Shown here: in pieces, positions 1 through 12,517 of the stretch
How the letters are laid out: every line of letters begins with the position of its first letter
How positions within the stretch are numbered: the stretch's first letter is position 1
Source of the DNA: Salvator merianae
Taxonomy: Eukaryota; Chordata; Lepidosauria; Squamata; Teiidae
Reading direction: 5' to 3'
Length of the DNA stretch: 64,000 bases
NCBI GenBank assembly: GCA_003586115.2
Contig: QVOM02000101.1
Span: forward strand, 27,102,204 to 27,166,203
Translations under genes and position numbers: made by a program
Notes under the pieces: generated by a model
Databases searched by the model: none
The model's input: the letters and a program-made list of their open reading frames with translations, nothing else
Told to the model about the DNA's origin: nothing

Positions 1-3000
1 AGGGAAATACATTAAGTGCTGTCATATTGGAGTGCCTTGAGGCAGATTTGAAGGTGCAGTGAGACAGTTGTAGGTTAATTTGAGCTGGCCACAAATGTAT
101 TTCATCATTATCAGTGATGGCTGATGTACATGTGGACTGGTGAAGGATTGAAGGAAATAGCTTATACTATATCTACATGTATCCCATATTGTGCCTTTGT
201 TTTGGAGGTGGGAGAATGACGGAAGGATGGAAGGAAAGAAATAAAGGAGGGAATATCACCGATGTGGGTATTACAGTTTTCAGTCTGTGAAGATTATGGA
301 AGAAAGATACAGAGATGGACATGACATAGTACACAGAAAATCTCTATCATTTATGGACCTTGAATCCTATTTAACACTAAAACAAACAAATAGATAAAAA
401 TTATGTCCTTATAATAGTTAACTACCCTGAGTCCTGCAATCAGCAAAATACAAATACACAAATAATTTGAATTTAATTTAAATTAAATTCCAAAAATAGT
501 TTTTTATCATAGAAAGATTCCAGAGTTGTGCTCAGCTTGGTAAAAAAGAAAAGCAATTGCTCAAGTTCTAGCCTTTTGTTTTGTTTTGCTCTAGAGAAAG
601 GAATGAAAAAAATAAAAAACAAAAAACACACATTAGAACATAACATATAGGAAAATAAAACACTATTAAAAAAAACCCTGGAAAATAGGAAAAAGCAATA
701 TGTTTTAATTAAGAGGTTGTGAAAAATTATTTAATCTAAAAATGAAATACTGACTGTGCATTATATTTGCAATCGCTAAATGCAATTAAACAAGAAAACA
801 TAAAGTTATTTGCTAAGATATTAAAACCAAACAGGAGAAAGTGGGAGCGATAATCAGAGTCAAGATATAGAGTCAGGGTCTGGCTTTTGAGCATGATTGG
901 TACCATTTTATATTTTTATATTACTTAGAGACATTTCTAGGTTGGATCTCTTTTCATGTTATATTGTCTGTGTGGTGCTTCTGTAAGTTTTTGCCTGTAA
1001 TGTAGAAATAGATAAGGTGTCCATAAGCAGATGGGGAGGCTGAAGGGTACCCACCTGCACATGCTGTACCAGACAAGCAGGTGTCTGAAAGAGAAAGCTA
1101 GAAGACTACAGAATGTCCTGGCTTTACACACTGTAACAACAGTATAAGAAATAAAAGAGGTTGCAACAAGTACGATCACCTCATTAGAATGTTAGAGGAT
1201 ATGCCTCTTTGTGAATTAATAATATGCAAATTGTCACATGGCTATTATGTGAGTATATAAGCATGTTTAATGAGGAAAAAAGTATTAACTGATCACAGTT
1301 ATGTCTTGTTTGTAAAAACTGTATAAATTCTGTTGGTGAATGAAACTAAGGATGCTTGTTGCGAGAATGATACACTTGCATCTATTATGGCTAGTATAAT
1401 AAAGACTTATTCCCCATACCCCTGATATTCTTTTTTTGATATTAGCATTCTAGGCACAAACTCAGTTTTTTGGACCTACCAAAGGAAGCTAGAATAAAAG
1501 TGTGACTCCATAACATTTTTTTCTAAAAAAAATAAGATAATTTATTATTAAGTTAATACAATTAGCAAGTGCATCTGCAGTTGTGGTGACCGTGGGTGAT
1601 TGAAACATCCTTTGGCAACCCATATTGGTGGATGGAAAAGATCACATTGAAAATTGATTTGGGAAGGTTGAAATGAGGCATTTGGTTTCTCTGGCCATAC
1701 TACCACCCATATTTGATAGATAATAATGAGATTAGGGTTTTTTTTCAATGACAGCCAACTTATATGTTTTGTTTTGTTTTATTTAATCTATATTTTCACT
1801 ATAAAATTCAGGCCTAATTGCATGTATGTCCCAAGCAATCTTCCATTAAATCTGCCAGATCCTGGTCTGCTGAGTTGCAGAGATTGGTGGTTTCTGCATG
1901 CTGGAACAAGAGAAATAACTTCTTATATTTCTGGCCAAAACAATTCTGCACATAAGCACACTTATAAATAGAGGCAATACAGGTAAAATACATTATGAAG
2001 CAAATAAAGTAACATATCTTATAAAATCATTAATTTAACTAGCACACTAGGATCATAAATTAGAGACATACTGTTCTTTTTAATGATCTGCAGGGAGACA
2101 GAAGCTTCTAGTGTATTTCAATGTCTGTTTGTTACTAGTGAAGACAGGAATAAAATATCAATACTCTGCTGTTCTGGTACAGAGCTTATCACTGTAGTTG
2201 TTTCTGAAATGAAGTTTCATATTAGAAATAGACAATGAATAAGAAAACATATTGGTTTCAGGTATTTGCTGAGTATTTCTACTGAAAGCTACTTCACAGT
2301 ACTGAACTTAATTGCACTGTTTTGAAATGAGAAATATAGTTCATAATCAAAACTCTTGAGGAATAGGGTGCTGTGAAGGAATGCTGTGCAGATTTTGCAA
2401 GAGTTGTCTATAATGTATAGTATTTTATTTTATTTTCCTTAGGGGTTAGCAGGGCAGGGAAATGATAAATGAATTTTTTGTGTCCATATATAACCATCCC
2501 TTGTATAATAGAGGTGTGGAGGCAGAAAATGCATGGTATCCCCATGCCAAGCACATGAAACATAAGTGTGAGAACGAGCAAGTCTGAACTGAGTCCATGT
2601 TAACAAACTGGAGCTACACTAGCCATCTTCCAATCAGATAGAAAGCTAAATGTAGTGGCATATTTTTCTTAGAAGGGCCATAATCTCAGTTCTGAGCACT
2701 TTCATAACTCTTAGCTGGATGTCATCAAGGCCTGGTGGTTTGTTGATGTTTAAATTTCCAATAATTTATTCATTTGTTTTTCACAGATTTGGTCTTTTTG
2801 TGTGGGTAAAGGCTTGCTATTGCTGGTTGTGACCTGCCTCAAGGCATATACTCTTTATAATAACTTCTTGTCTTTGTATGAGAAGTCTGAATTAGCTGGA
2901 GGGCGTGTGTGTGCAGAAATTTCATTTCAAAATGGAACTTTATTTTCAAGACAGCTTTTTCAGGTGCTTTCTGTAACAAACTGTGGTCAAAACACCCATT

Positions 3001-3640
3001 CAGCCTTGCAGTCCAAAGTCCATATTTTCTGTAGATGTATGTGCATGATTTGTACACATGCCCAAAGAGCAGTTCTGGAAACAAAATATTAAGGTGGACA
3101 CAATTGGGAGAGAACACTCTGCTTGTTTATATAACCAGGTATGGGCAATACATAACCAAGCAGTCTTTTTCACAATTAGATCATATATAAGGAACAATTT
3201 TTAGAGTCTGCTCTGGCATTAGGCATCAGGATATGGGACACATGAAGATATGCTAATACAGCTTTCAAGGATGTAAGACCAGGTAAGAGGCTGAACTGTG
3301 TGAGCGTCTGCAATTGCCAAACATATAGTCCCTGACATCACCAGGTAAATCTGGGGAAATCACTGTCAGAGAGATCCAGAAAATGCTCTGATAGTTCAGA
3401 AAGATGGGGGGGGGAAAGTTGCAAGTACATGTACACATGTCTGCATAAAGCTGACATTAAGCTTAAGTGAGCAGGTCACATAGCCATCCTACATTAGAGT
3501 CAAGCTAGAAGATTATGTAACTAGTGAGAAACAAAAGTGTGACCTAGCACCACTTTTAAGAATTTAACAGGCAGTCACTGGGTGTTTTTATATTTACTAG
3601 AAGCAGAACATATTAATTAGCAGGGTTCAGGCTAGCCAGG
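1..3640. other. AT-rich non-coding DNA, nothing recognised
   Basis: No coding region, RNA gene or clear transposon end is visible. All open frames are under 100 codons, overlap on both strands and show no recognisable domain. The stretch is AT-rich with short A and T runs. It could be intronic or intergenic. Confidence 0.6.
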
Positions 3641-3649
3641 ATGGAGTCT

Positions 3650-3985
3650 GGTGGGTGCCATTTGCACTTGTCAGCAATGGAACAGTTTGCAAGCTGACCA
3701 GCAGGGGGAGCAGTGTAAATGGGACTGCACTAGTCAGGGAGCTGCTTCAAAACTATAGAGCTGTTCCCAAAGCCGGCTCCTCCCCACTGCCTTTTCAAAT
3801 ATGGACGTAGCGCAAAAACAGCTCCCCTGATCTACACCTAATTGCACAAGTCAGATTCCAGACTGCAATTTACTTCACCAGCCTTACTCAGCTTCAGGTA
3901 GGCATCAGGTGGACTTGTGTGAGGTTCAAGGCAGATGACTCCATCTGAAGGTGTAAATTCACCTGACTAGCAAGTGAACAGGATC
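3650..3985 (+). mobile_element. Degraded GGGCC-group MITE (internal part)
   Basis: The stretch reads like a mutated version of the long GGGCC-group elements. It has TTTGCACTT near the left side, then GACCAGCAGGGGGAG followed by AGTGTAAATGGGA. The intact copies carry GACCAGCAGCGGGAA and AGTGCGGATGGCA in the same order. Further right it has a TCAGGTAGGCATCAGGTGG block seen again in the copy at 32176-32859. Ends and target duplications are too decayed to place. No coding capacity. Confidence 0.5.
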
Positions 3986-3989
3986 AATC

Positions 3990-5370
3990 CTCTAGCAAAG
4001 TACAAACAGGACATAACTAACTAACAGTAATAATGTTTTCCTTATATGGTAAGAAGTTATGTAGCCTATGTAATATATAGAATTCCTTTCCTAAACTGAC
4101 TGGGGGGCACTTCTCTGTGGCATCTGCCAAACAGCCAGTACCTTCAATAAAACATATACATTTGACTTTCTCAGAACAAGCAAGGCAGTCTTTACCCCTA
4201 AAGTTCTGATGTACTTATTCATGAGCCTTCCACTCCTTAATCATTCTTTTTCATAGTGTATACATGTCCTTATTCTCTAGCATCAATAATCCTGACCCAA
4301 ATGGATCAGTGATCTGATATAATATAAATGATCTTCCTATATTTCTTAGAAGTGGTAGCTTGTTTAAACCCAGTTCTTAATGACCTAGGCTTCTGGTATA
4401 CATTTTGTTTCATAAAATTAGAATGCATATTGTGGTCTGATTAGCACACTTAACTAGAGTATAGAATCTAGGTCACTACTTCTATTTCTTTAATTGTAGT
4501 GTAGAAGAAGAAATTTCAGCAGGTGTAGCTTATAATTCAGACACCTTCTGAAATTTCCTGTTCTGTGTAAAGTTACAAGGACTCTGACCTTAATTCAATC
4601 AGGTAACTCTATATGTGAATTGTGTAGAATTTAATTATGCTTAAAGTCTGCATCACCAAAGAAACATTTTCCAGGCATCATGACCAAAAGACAAGAGATT
4701 TCCAAATCTGGAAATAAAATTTTCTCGTTGGGGCAAAGAAGGCCACTTGATTGTATGATCTAATAAAAAGGTCACGATCACTGTGGTCAAGGTCATGAAC
4801 CTTGTTTTGTTTCCCTCTCCTTTAAGATTCTTCTACTCAATGGGTTAGCAGCATTTGTTTAGCCTTCTCTAATTTGCCATTTCCTTTGTCTCTTTAAAAA
4901 AAAAAGTGTGAAGAAAGTACAAACTTCATCTTGATGGCTGAAAGCATATGTTCTGTCCCAGTAATAGAGATCTTATCAAAGAGAACTGGTTAATGTTTTG
5001 CATCATACACCATTAGCCAAGTCACAGCTCAGTTATGAATCTGCTTTTAAGGGATGATGAAACTTGTTTTCTGGGTCAGGACTCATAGAAAACAGGACAC
5101 ACACACAAAACATCAATGGGTACAGTTGTGCTTAGGGTAGACATTTAATCACCACTAGGCCCAGGTTTCATAATGCCTCTCTACAGTGAAGGACAGATCA
5201 GCTATGGTAACAAATGTTTCTAGCGTTGTGTGACCTAGAGATTATTTTGTAAAGGACAGGAAGCAGAGTCAATTCAATTTAACTTTGGTCATGTTGCTTA
5301 GAAGGCCAATGTCTCATTTCATATATAGTTAGTTGTGTTTGCTACATTTTAAAACTACTTGGGCTAGCTC
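3990..5370. other. Unrecognised AT-rich DNA
   Basis: No recognisable gene or repeat. Open frames are short and overlap on both strands. The right edge is a compound microsatellite. Confidence 0.5.
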
Positions 5371-5421
<51 letters not shown>

Positions 5422-5462
5422 CACACACACACACACACACACGCACACACACACACACACAC
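5371..5462. repeat. Compound microsatellite (ATCT)n-(CA)n
   Basis: About 12 tandem ATCT units run directly into about 20 CA units with a single ACGC interruption. An open frame across it encodes only alternating Ser/Ile/Tyr and Thr/His and is an artefact. Confidence 0.97.
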
Positions 5463-6034
5463 GTTTTTGTTTTTGTTTTAATTTAATACTTAGATATAAC
5501 ATGCAGTTTAAATGCCAGGAGTTCCTATTTAAAATATTTTATAGTGTGTTTTACAATTTGTTAATTAAAAACTCACTGAGGGATAGATGCATATATTTCT
5601 CTATCCCACCCTTCCCTAGGTTCAACCACTCAACAGAGTGTGCTGAGACCTAGATCTACACGAGGTGGAGAACTCTGGTGATGACTCTGATATATATTAG
5701 AACAAAATCCAGGAACCCATGCTGGCAGTGAAATAAAAGCTATATGTAAGCAGAGAAAGTACAATCAAACATTCATGCAAGAGATCTCTCTGAGCAATCG
5801 CCCATACTGCAGATGACAGGCAGGTTGTCTTTCATCAAAGCTAGAAAATATTCATTTGCATCTAATAAGTTTCATCCATCAACCCATGGCACAGATCAGG
5901 AACAGATATTCATGGAGAGTATTTGGTTTTTATCCAGTCCAGTGGAATGTGATCAACTAGCATGAATTCCTGGGAATGGACTCCAGATGAATTCTTCATT
6001 TGAAATTTTGGTCATGGTCAGACTTTATGCTAAC

Positions 6035-6363
6035 TAGAGATATGCATGAAATGTAAAAGTATCATTCAGTTTGAATTCAAATTGACTCAAACTAGGTATA
6101 AAAAGTTCAATTAAAACCTTAAACTTGTTCAATCTGGTTCTATACACAAAAATATATGTAAAGGGCCTTTAAAAAGACAAAATACTAACAAATTCAAACC
6201 AGTTTGAATTGAACTAGTCCATTTAACCTTGTTTGATTGAACCCCCTTGGTGCTGTTTGTGTTTGAAACAACACCCCAAACCTAAGGATTCAAATTTGAA
6301 CTGGTTGAGCCATTCAGTTTGATTCAAACCAATTAGAGTTTGAACTGGTTCAGGACATCTCTA
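6035..6363. mobile_element. Old hAT-type MITE, TAGAGATRTGCA ends
   Basis: This 329-bp non-autonomous element begins TAGAGATATGCATGAA and ends GGACATCTCTA. These are mutated versions of the TAGGGATGTGCA / CATCCCTA ends of the younger copies at 20318, 40122, 52536 and 58218. The flanks ATGCTAAC (6027-6034) and ATGTTAAC (6364-6371) agree at 7 of 8 positions, as expected of an aged 8-bp hAT target duplication. The interior is built of repeated, partly inverted TTTGAACTGG / TTCAAACC blocks. No transposase. Confidence 0.75.
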
Positions 6364-6371
6364 ATGTTAAC

Positions 6372-7149
6372 AGCTGCTTTGTTTTCTGGCCAGTCATGTA
6401 GCCTATAAACTTTATATAGGTAATATATCTCTGATTCTTTCTGTAAGTTGTAAAGGATTCCAATTGAGGAAAATAAGTCTATTTAGAACAAAGTGATCTT
6501 CCTTATAGGTATAATGCTTACCCACTATTGCTAAGAGTTAGATTAAGTCAATTAAAATGAATTAAATTGCCCCCACATGGCATAACAAGGCAATGAGGTG
6601 TTGTTGATTCCCTCCCATCCTAGATATTCTACTGCAGGAGGTTGATTTTGTTTTCATTTGTTGGAACTATTTTTTTACTGTTCCCCAGAAGAGAATGAGA
6701 AAGCAATAAAAAAATTGTAGTGGCCTTTTTCTTTCTAAACTGCCTCCACTTTAGGATTCAATAAACCTTGTCCACGATTTGCTTCATATTTAAAAGAAGA
6801 AAGCAATTCTCCTACTGTGAATCCAAGATAAAAGAAACAACATTTATTTTGATTCACTTCTTGTTCACTTTTCATTTTAGGTATTTTTGTGGATGTGAAA
6901 GGATTAACAATTACAAGAACTGTTTGTCTTCTAAAGTTGCAGCTAGGTCTCAGATTAACATCTGAACTGTTGGGGGAAGACAGCCATTTATGGCAGCAAA
7001 GGGACAGGGTAGTGGCCATGGGCAGTGGTGAAACGGTGGTGGCCTGAGGGTGTTACTTGTGAATGGCCTGCTGGGGATCAGTTGGTGAGGCAGGGTTTTT
7101 GGCTAGGATAAATTTTAATCTATTGTTTTTAACTTTTTTGTTTGTTTTT
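6372..7149. other. Unrecognised AT-rich DNA
   Basis: No supported gene or repeat. Overlapping short frames on both strands lack recognisable domains. Confidence 0.45.
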
Positions 7150-7406
7150 TAAGCAAAGATAATATTCAAGAAATCAGTTATGATTCCCTCTGGCTGTTGC
7201 TGCTTTTTCATGGCATAGAGCCACAGAGGATAAGGTAAGAAGCGGGGTCTAGGATGAGAGACTGATCTTTCTCCATTTAGACCATTAGGCTGTGTGAGAG
7301 TGAGAGGCAACATTGGCGGCCTGAGTTTAGTTCTGTCTCCTGTATGAGAGGCAAGAGGCTCTTCTGTTGTCCCAGTGCTGGATAATAAATTCCTTGAGTA
7401 AGCAAT
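7150..7406 (+). mobile_element. Possible L2 LINE 5' region, left of an insertion
   Basis: This GC-richer block lies just left of the DNA transposon at 7407-7983. The sequence to the right of that insertion is recognisable L2 5' region. Its position makes it a plausible left half of the same interrupted L2 copy, but I could not match it to another L2 copy in the window. Inference only. Confidence 0.3.
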
Positions 7407-7983
7407 GGGCCTTCTCGCACTGAGCTCTGTAGTCCGTTCCCAGTAGTTGGCTTCAGACCGGAGGGGTTGGAGAACGCTAGCTGCCCTTCGTACTCCCGGC
7501 CAGAGGAACGGACCCGAAGCCGACCAGCAGAGGGAACTGTGTGAATGGCAGCTGCTACTTTGGTACCACACTCCATACCATCGAGCTCCGCTTCGCAACC
7601 AGAGGGCTCATTATGGAGCCAGCTTCGTAATGGCAGCTAGGCTGCCATGCCCAAAGGACTATCCTGGGAATGAAGCAGTGGACCGGGGTACGCAGCATTG
7701 GACCGGGGTACGAAGCTTCGGACCAGGCATGCGCAGCTGTGCCAGTCATGCCCGGCCGCCATTTCAAACGCCGACTGGAGTGCAAAAGCACCATGCCCGA
7801 TATTCACTCCATCGTGCAGGTTGGGATGAAGACAAGCTTTTACTTGTCTAGCCTTACCCAGGATCAGGTACGAATTGGGTGCGATGTGGTTCGGATTGGG
7901 TGAGGCGCGTGCCCGCGGCGGTCCGAAAGCTCCATTTCAGCGAACGGACAAGAATGTTCCACCGCCGTACTGCGAAAAGGCCC
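7407..7983 (+). mobile_element. GGGCC-group non-autonomous DNA transposon, copy A
   Basis: This 577-bp element starts GGGCCTTCTCGCACTGAGC and ends GTACTGCGAAAAGGCCC, which are terminal inverted repeats. AAT directly flanks both ends (7404-7406 and 7984-7986), a 3-bp target duplication. The interior is CpG-rich and closely matches the copies at 23116 and 26576, with shared blocks such as CAGTAGTTGGCTTC, GACCAGCAG and GGTTGGGATGAAGACAAGC. Short open frames on both strands are not conserved between copies. It appears to interrupt an older L2 remnant. Confidence 0.85.
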
Positions 7984-7986
7984 AAT

Positions 7987-8735
7987 GTCTAGGTTATTTT
8001 AACCAGAGAGATCAGTTAGTGCCTGGGTGACAAAAGGCAGGAGAGTCATGAGGTGAGGGGAGGAACTTAAGTTACAATGAACAGGGGGAGATGTAGTGAT
8101 GGGAGGCAGAAAATAATAGGGTCAGAGAAGCAATATAAGATGTATTTGGGCTATCACTACTTCTGATAGTCTTGATATGTGTAGCATTCCTTCTGTTTTG
8201 CCTCTCAGTCATCAGAATGAGGGTATGCCTGTCTGTCTTACAATTGGCTTGATGGTGCTGTTGCTGAATGCCAGATCGGTTCAAAATAAATAATCTCTCA
8301 TCCATGACTTGATGGTGGACAAAAAGGCTGACCTGGTGTGCATCAGAGGGACCTGGTTGGATGAGCAGAGAGATCCAGTGCTTATTCAGAATTGCCCCAA
8401 AGATATCTGTTGCGCCAGTTCAGGGTTGTGGGATGGGTTGGAGTGAGGAAGTCACCATAGCCAGTAAGGAATTTATCTTTCTTACCAGATGCCCTTTTAG
8501 CTCTGTAATTGGGGGTGATGGATTGTCCTTGATGATTTGCCCAGAGAGACAGAACAGGACAGCTGTTGGTGCACTGATCACTCTGCTGCTCAGCAGCGTC
8601 TGTGTCTGAGTTGGCAGAGGTTGTCTCAGGTGTAATTTTGGAGGCCTGTTGCATGATGATGTTAGAAGATTTAAATTTCCATGCTGAGGATTACTCAAGA
8701 GGGCCAGCTTAGGATTTCTTGGCCTCCATGAAACC
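7987..8735 (+). pseudogene. L2-clade LINE remnant: 5' region and endonuclease domain
   Basis: Translation with several frame jumps gives LMVLLLNARSVQNK, then SLIHDLMVDKKADLVCI and, near 8650, LEDLNFHAED. These match the start and the later GDFNIHAE-type motif of the L2 apurinic-like endonuclease. The same motifs occur at 44241 (LLLLNVMSVQNK, ENFNIHAE) and in antisense near 34000. The upstream block GGGAGGCAGAA...ATTAGATGTATT...CCTTCTGTT is shared with 44145-44225, so it is L2 5' leader. Stops and frameshifts make it inactive. The RT domain is absent. Confidence 0.75.
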
Positions 8736-8749
8736 ACTTTACAGTCTGA

Positions 8750-9010
8750 TCTTCTATGGAATAGTATAGCCATAGCATGCCAGGCTGGAAGGAATCAGTT
8801 ATGGGGGCAGCCATCCACATTTCAAGGGTGGGTGATAGCCTAAACCAGATCAGCAGCACTTGAAATGCAGATGACATATCCAGTCACCATGACAGTAGTT
8901 GTGGCAACATCTGGCCATCATCATGGTGATCAGGACATGGGATATGACTGCACAATTGTAGTCACATCTGCAGCTGCAGCCGCAGTTGTGCCACTCCACC
9001 CACTCACAGC
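8750..9010. mobile_element. Possible decayed GGGCC-group MITE
   Basis: It contains phrases typical of the shorter GGGCC-subgroup members: CACCATGACAGTAGTTGTGGC, a CATCTGGCCATC block and CAGCTGCAGCCGCAGTTGTG. Similar wording occurs in the copies at 15940, 38061, 41401 and 62211. Clear terminal repeats were not found. Confidence 0.3.
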
Positions 9011-9304
9011 GTTCAAATCCAAAATAGGGTGTGAATGCTACTGACCAGGAGCCATCTAGTGCTCTCAGTCAACCTGTGGGCATTGTTTGCTTTGTTTTTC
9101 TGTACACAGCTAGTAGCATATGAGAATGGCTGTAGATACTCCCAGATGCTGCAATGGTGGAGTGTAGATGGGCCTGTCTGGTGTGTATCTGAAAGTTCAC
9201 TGGAAGATAAGCGTGAAAAGACCTTGTAGCCGTGATATATTTTGGAATTCTCATTCATATTATTGGTTTCAAAGAATTCTTATAACAAAAATGTATTGAC
9301 TACA

Positions 9305-9350
9305 GGAAGGGGAAGGGGAAGGGGAAGGGGAAGGGGAAGGGGAAGGAGAA
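9305..9350. repeat. (AAGGGG)n microsatellite
   Basis: Seven or so tandem AAGGGG units with a final degenerate AAGGAG. The + strand is G-rich with regularly spaced four-G runs, so it could form a G-quadruplex. Confidence 0.95.
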
Positions 9351-9764
9351 GCAAGAGATGTGTTACTGGAACATCATTAACCTTTGGATCTTTCTCTGAA
9401 TTTTCAGTTTATTGTTCATTTAGCAGGAGCTCTGTGTGTGCTTATTAGAGATGAGTAGAATCCATGTACCTGAACTAAAATGAAATTTTGAATGGTTTGA
9501 CATTGGAAATGTTTGATAGACATCGGTCTTGAACCCCTGGTGGCATCACAGTGCTGTTTATGTTTGGGCAAATGTCCACCACCTTGCACTACTTAAAAAG
9601 TGTCTACCCATCCATGGAGAGCATCAAATGTTCTACTGTGCCATATGTTTCCTCTTCACCTTGAAAATATGATGGTTCATACCAAACACATGCACAATAT
9701 AATGTCTTCAGAGTCCTTTTCTGCCTTTGCAGTGTTTGAAGACTCCAGAAAAACACATCTACTC

Positions 9765-9795
<31 letters not shown>

Positions 9796-10644
9796 TTAAA
9801 CAAATCTATTCTGTGCAGTATGATTTTTGATCTTAACTGTATAGCTACAAGCCAAAGTGACACAAGATACCCAAGGCAGGATGTGAGACATATATAGGAT
9901 ACTGACAGTGCTATTAGTTCTAAAACAGCTTCAGAGAAGTAAAATAGCATGTATCTGAGGCCTGCCACCTGTAATATGTTTGCTTTTTGAGTATTTAAAA
10001 TATTCACTGTCATTTTGCTATAAGGTCTTTGAAGTGAAATAATTCTCTGGAGTCTGAATAATCTCAACAAATTGCCATGCAAAATTCAGAGATATCTTTT
10101 CATGCTTATCTCAAATTAAATAAAGCAAAGAGGTTTTCCTGTGTCAGATTTGCCATTTTTATCTATCCATACATTTCAGCATAATAGTTAAAAATTGACA
10201 GATCATTACTTAGTTGTACTTGGTTTCAGAAAAGATTTTTGTTACATTACATTTGTAAGCTAATGTCTTCTGTCTACCATAGTGTTAGGTGGACTGCAAT
10301 GGCACTTGTCATAATTTTATCTGTATTGATGTCATACACATAGTGAATGCTTTATTCTTTTTCATTATGCAAATTAAAATAATACCCTAAAGGGGGGTGT
10401 CAATGACCAGGAACTCAGAATAATTTGTATCTTGCTGTTCTCTTTCTCCACAAATTTGAACCAACCCACTTACAAAGTTACTAGCACTCTGTCTTTCTCT
10501 TCCCAACTGACACTGTCCATACAGTTCAAAGACAATGTGGCATGTGCTTAAAATACTTTCAGTACTATTTCTCTCAATCCTTTAATGGGTAAAGCCAGGA
10601 GTAAAATGGGACAAACTACCAGGAAAGAGTAGGATTAAAAGCAG
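9351..10644. other. Unrecognised AT-rich DNA
   Basis: It contains a T-run/A-run junction at about 9764-9795 and otherwise nothing recognisable. A stretch at 9449-9570 beginning ATTAGAGATGAGTAGAATCC resembles a very old relative of the TAGGGATGTGCA elements, but no second end could be placed. Confidence 0.45.
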
Positions 10645-11240
10645 AGGCCATATTTGCACTTAACTTTGCTATTCAGGAACTGGGTGAACTGCCTTGTATT
10701 GGAATAAGAAGCTGCCCAAAGCTGGGATGAATTCTCCTGGCATGGAACAAGGGTGTCCACATTGGGCCAGCCTGTTCTGTGCCAGCTTCCACACTGGCTT
10801 TGAAGCTTGCTTTGAAGGCCAGGAACAAAAGATTAATATCTTAATTACAACATCCTAATTCCTTAACTGCCCTAGCTTGGTTCATCAGTAGACATCATCA
10901 TAGAGTTCTACCAGTATGCTAGGCCCTGGCCTGGAACAGTGGATCATGTGCAGAAGGCACCTAACCTCCCTTCCAATATGTAGGAGGTCCATGTTGGTGG
11001 CCCAAAAGGAAACACCAAAGGACATGAATTTTCATTTGTGGCCTTCAGAGACTCCAGTTTTGGCTCCAATGATGGCTTAGCCTTCAGACTTGGAGAGGGC
11101 TGGCATGAGATGGATCATCCCAATACAGCTGGTCCTCTCCCACGCCAGCAAGAACCCATCGTACTCTAGAACAGATTGCTAATCCCAGGCCAAGGCATCC
11201 CACCCTGCTCCATGGTATAGGAGGTAAGTGCAAAAAAGGG
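10645..11240. mobile_element. Probable GGGCC-group MITE (diverged)
   Basis: The left end reads GGCCATATTTGCACTTAAC and the right end GGTAAGTGCAAAAAAGGG. These are inverted versions of one another and of the GGGCCTNTTTGCACTTACC-type ends elsewhere. The span of about 596 bp fits the longer members. No matching 3-bp flank is visible, so the exact boundaries are uncertain. No coding potential. Confidence 0.55.
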
Positions 11241-11884
11241 ATTGGTTAGAATGACACACCCAGAAGCATGTCTTTGTATGTTTGAGACTTATAATGTAAA
11301 ATGGCTCACAGTCTGAGTACTGTATATTTCATTTATCAAATATTATCCCACAGATATCATTTTATGTATGCACACATTTATTTATTTGCCATATTTATGT
11401 GACTTCTATTTGACTAGAGTTTTGGGAATGGCTCATACAAGTTGAAAATACTTTATTTCCTTAACCTCTGGCTGCACACCTCTATTCTTATATCAAATCT
11501 TTGCAGATTTGTTAAAATATGTATTTAAAAGTTTCACAAAGCTTAGCCATGTGCTTTTTAGAAAGTCTGAGTGAATAGAAATGTATTCACATATTGTCTG
11601 AAAATCTGCAGTGATAGTGCCAGATGACTAAGCTCCTTCTGAGATTCTATAAGTAAATTTGAAGAGGTCTGAAGTTTCTATGCTGGGTCAAACATATGTT
11701 TTTGTTTTTGTTTTCCTAGAACAAATACAAAAACGTTTGATGGCTTTTGTGAAATATATTGTGGAATTAAATGGTCACAGATTTCTTTACTATGTTGGAA
11801 GAAGAGAAATCTTATCTATAGACATAGAAGGATACATGGTTAAATGCAACTTTAGACTTCACTCTTAGTATATTCTGATTCTTA

Positions 11885-11972
11885 GGGCTTTTCTGCACTT
11901 CTCTCCCCTGTTCCAGGAAAAGGTTGGGATGTCCTGTCCCAGGACAAGCAACCTGTTCCATGCTGCAATAGG
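11885..11972 (+). mobile_element. Left end of a MITE split by an L2 insertion
   Basis: GGGCTTTTCTGCACTTCTC has the form of a GGGCC-group left terminus. A partner right terminus, AGTGCAGAAAGAGCC, lies at about 14580-14594, on the far side of an L2 LINE. The simplest reading is one short MITE opened by a later L2 insertion. The outer flanks are TTA and TTG, which is not an exact duplication. Confidence 0.5.
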
Positions 11973-12517
11973 TTGCTACTGGAGCTGATTAGGACCATCC
12001 ACATTGAACTACCATGGTCAGACCATAATGCCCTGAGGGTCAGTTTTCAGGTTGTTGCTCCTCCTCCTCCTAAAACACAGTGCATTTGGACCCGCCCGAG
12101 GAGCCTAATGGATCCAATCGGTTTCCAGATGGCCCTTAGGGAATTCTCTAGCACTGTTGGCACCCAGCTTGATGAGCTGATTGAGGACTGGGATACCAGT
12201 CTCCCAGAAGCCATTGATCTGGTTGCACCCCGGCGCCCTCTTCATATCCACACCCGCCATTCTCCCTGATTTACCAGCGAGCTCCGGCATTTGAAGGTGG
12301 ATCGAAGATGACTAGAGAGAGTCTGGTGGAAGACACAATGTGAAGGGGACAGAGCACTCTATAAAGCAGCTTTAATAGCTTATGAAGTGGTGGTGAAGGA
12401 GGTGAGGAAGGATTTCTATGCCTCCTCCATTGTGTCTGCAACCTCCCGTCCAGCACAATTGTCTCGTATAATTTGGTCTCTAACTAAACTACCACAAGGT
12501 AGTCAAAATGTGAGGGT

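Noticed and set aside
5333..5653. 106-codon open frame with Ser-Ile-Tyr-Leu and Thr-His repeats
   Set aside because: It is a translation of the ATCT and CA microsatellites with no other support.
7407..7983. Assigning the GGGCC group to hAT (8-bp duplication)
   Set aside because: Flanks match for 3 bases only in copies A, E, F, G and the nested MITE, and the inferable empty site at 32307-32454 supports 3 bp.
9305..9350. CRISPR-like repeat array
   Set aside because: Tandem hexamers without spacers in eukaryotic-type DNA. No cas genes; nothing in the window has repeat-spacer structure.
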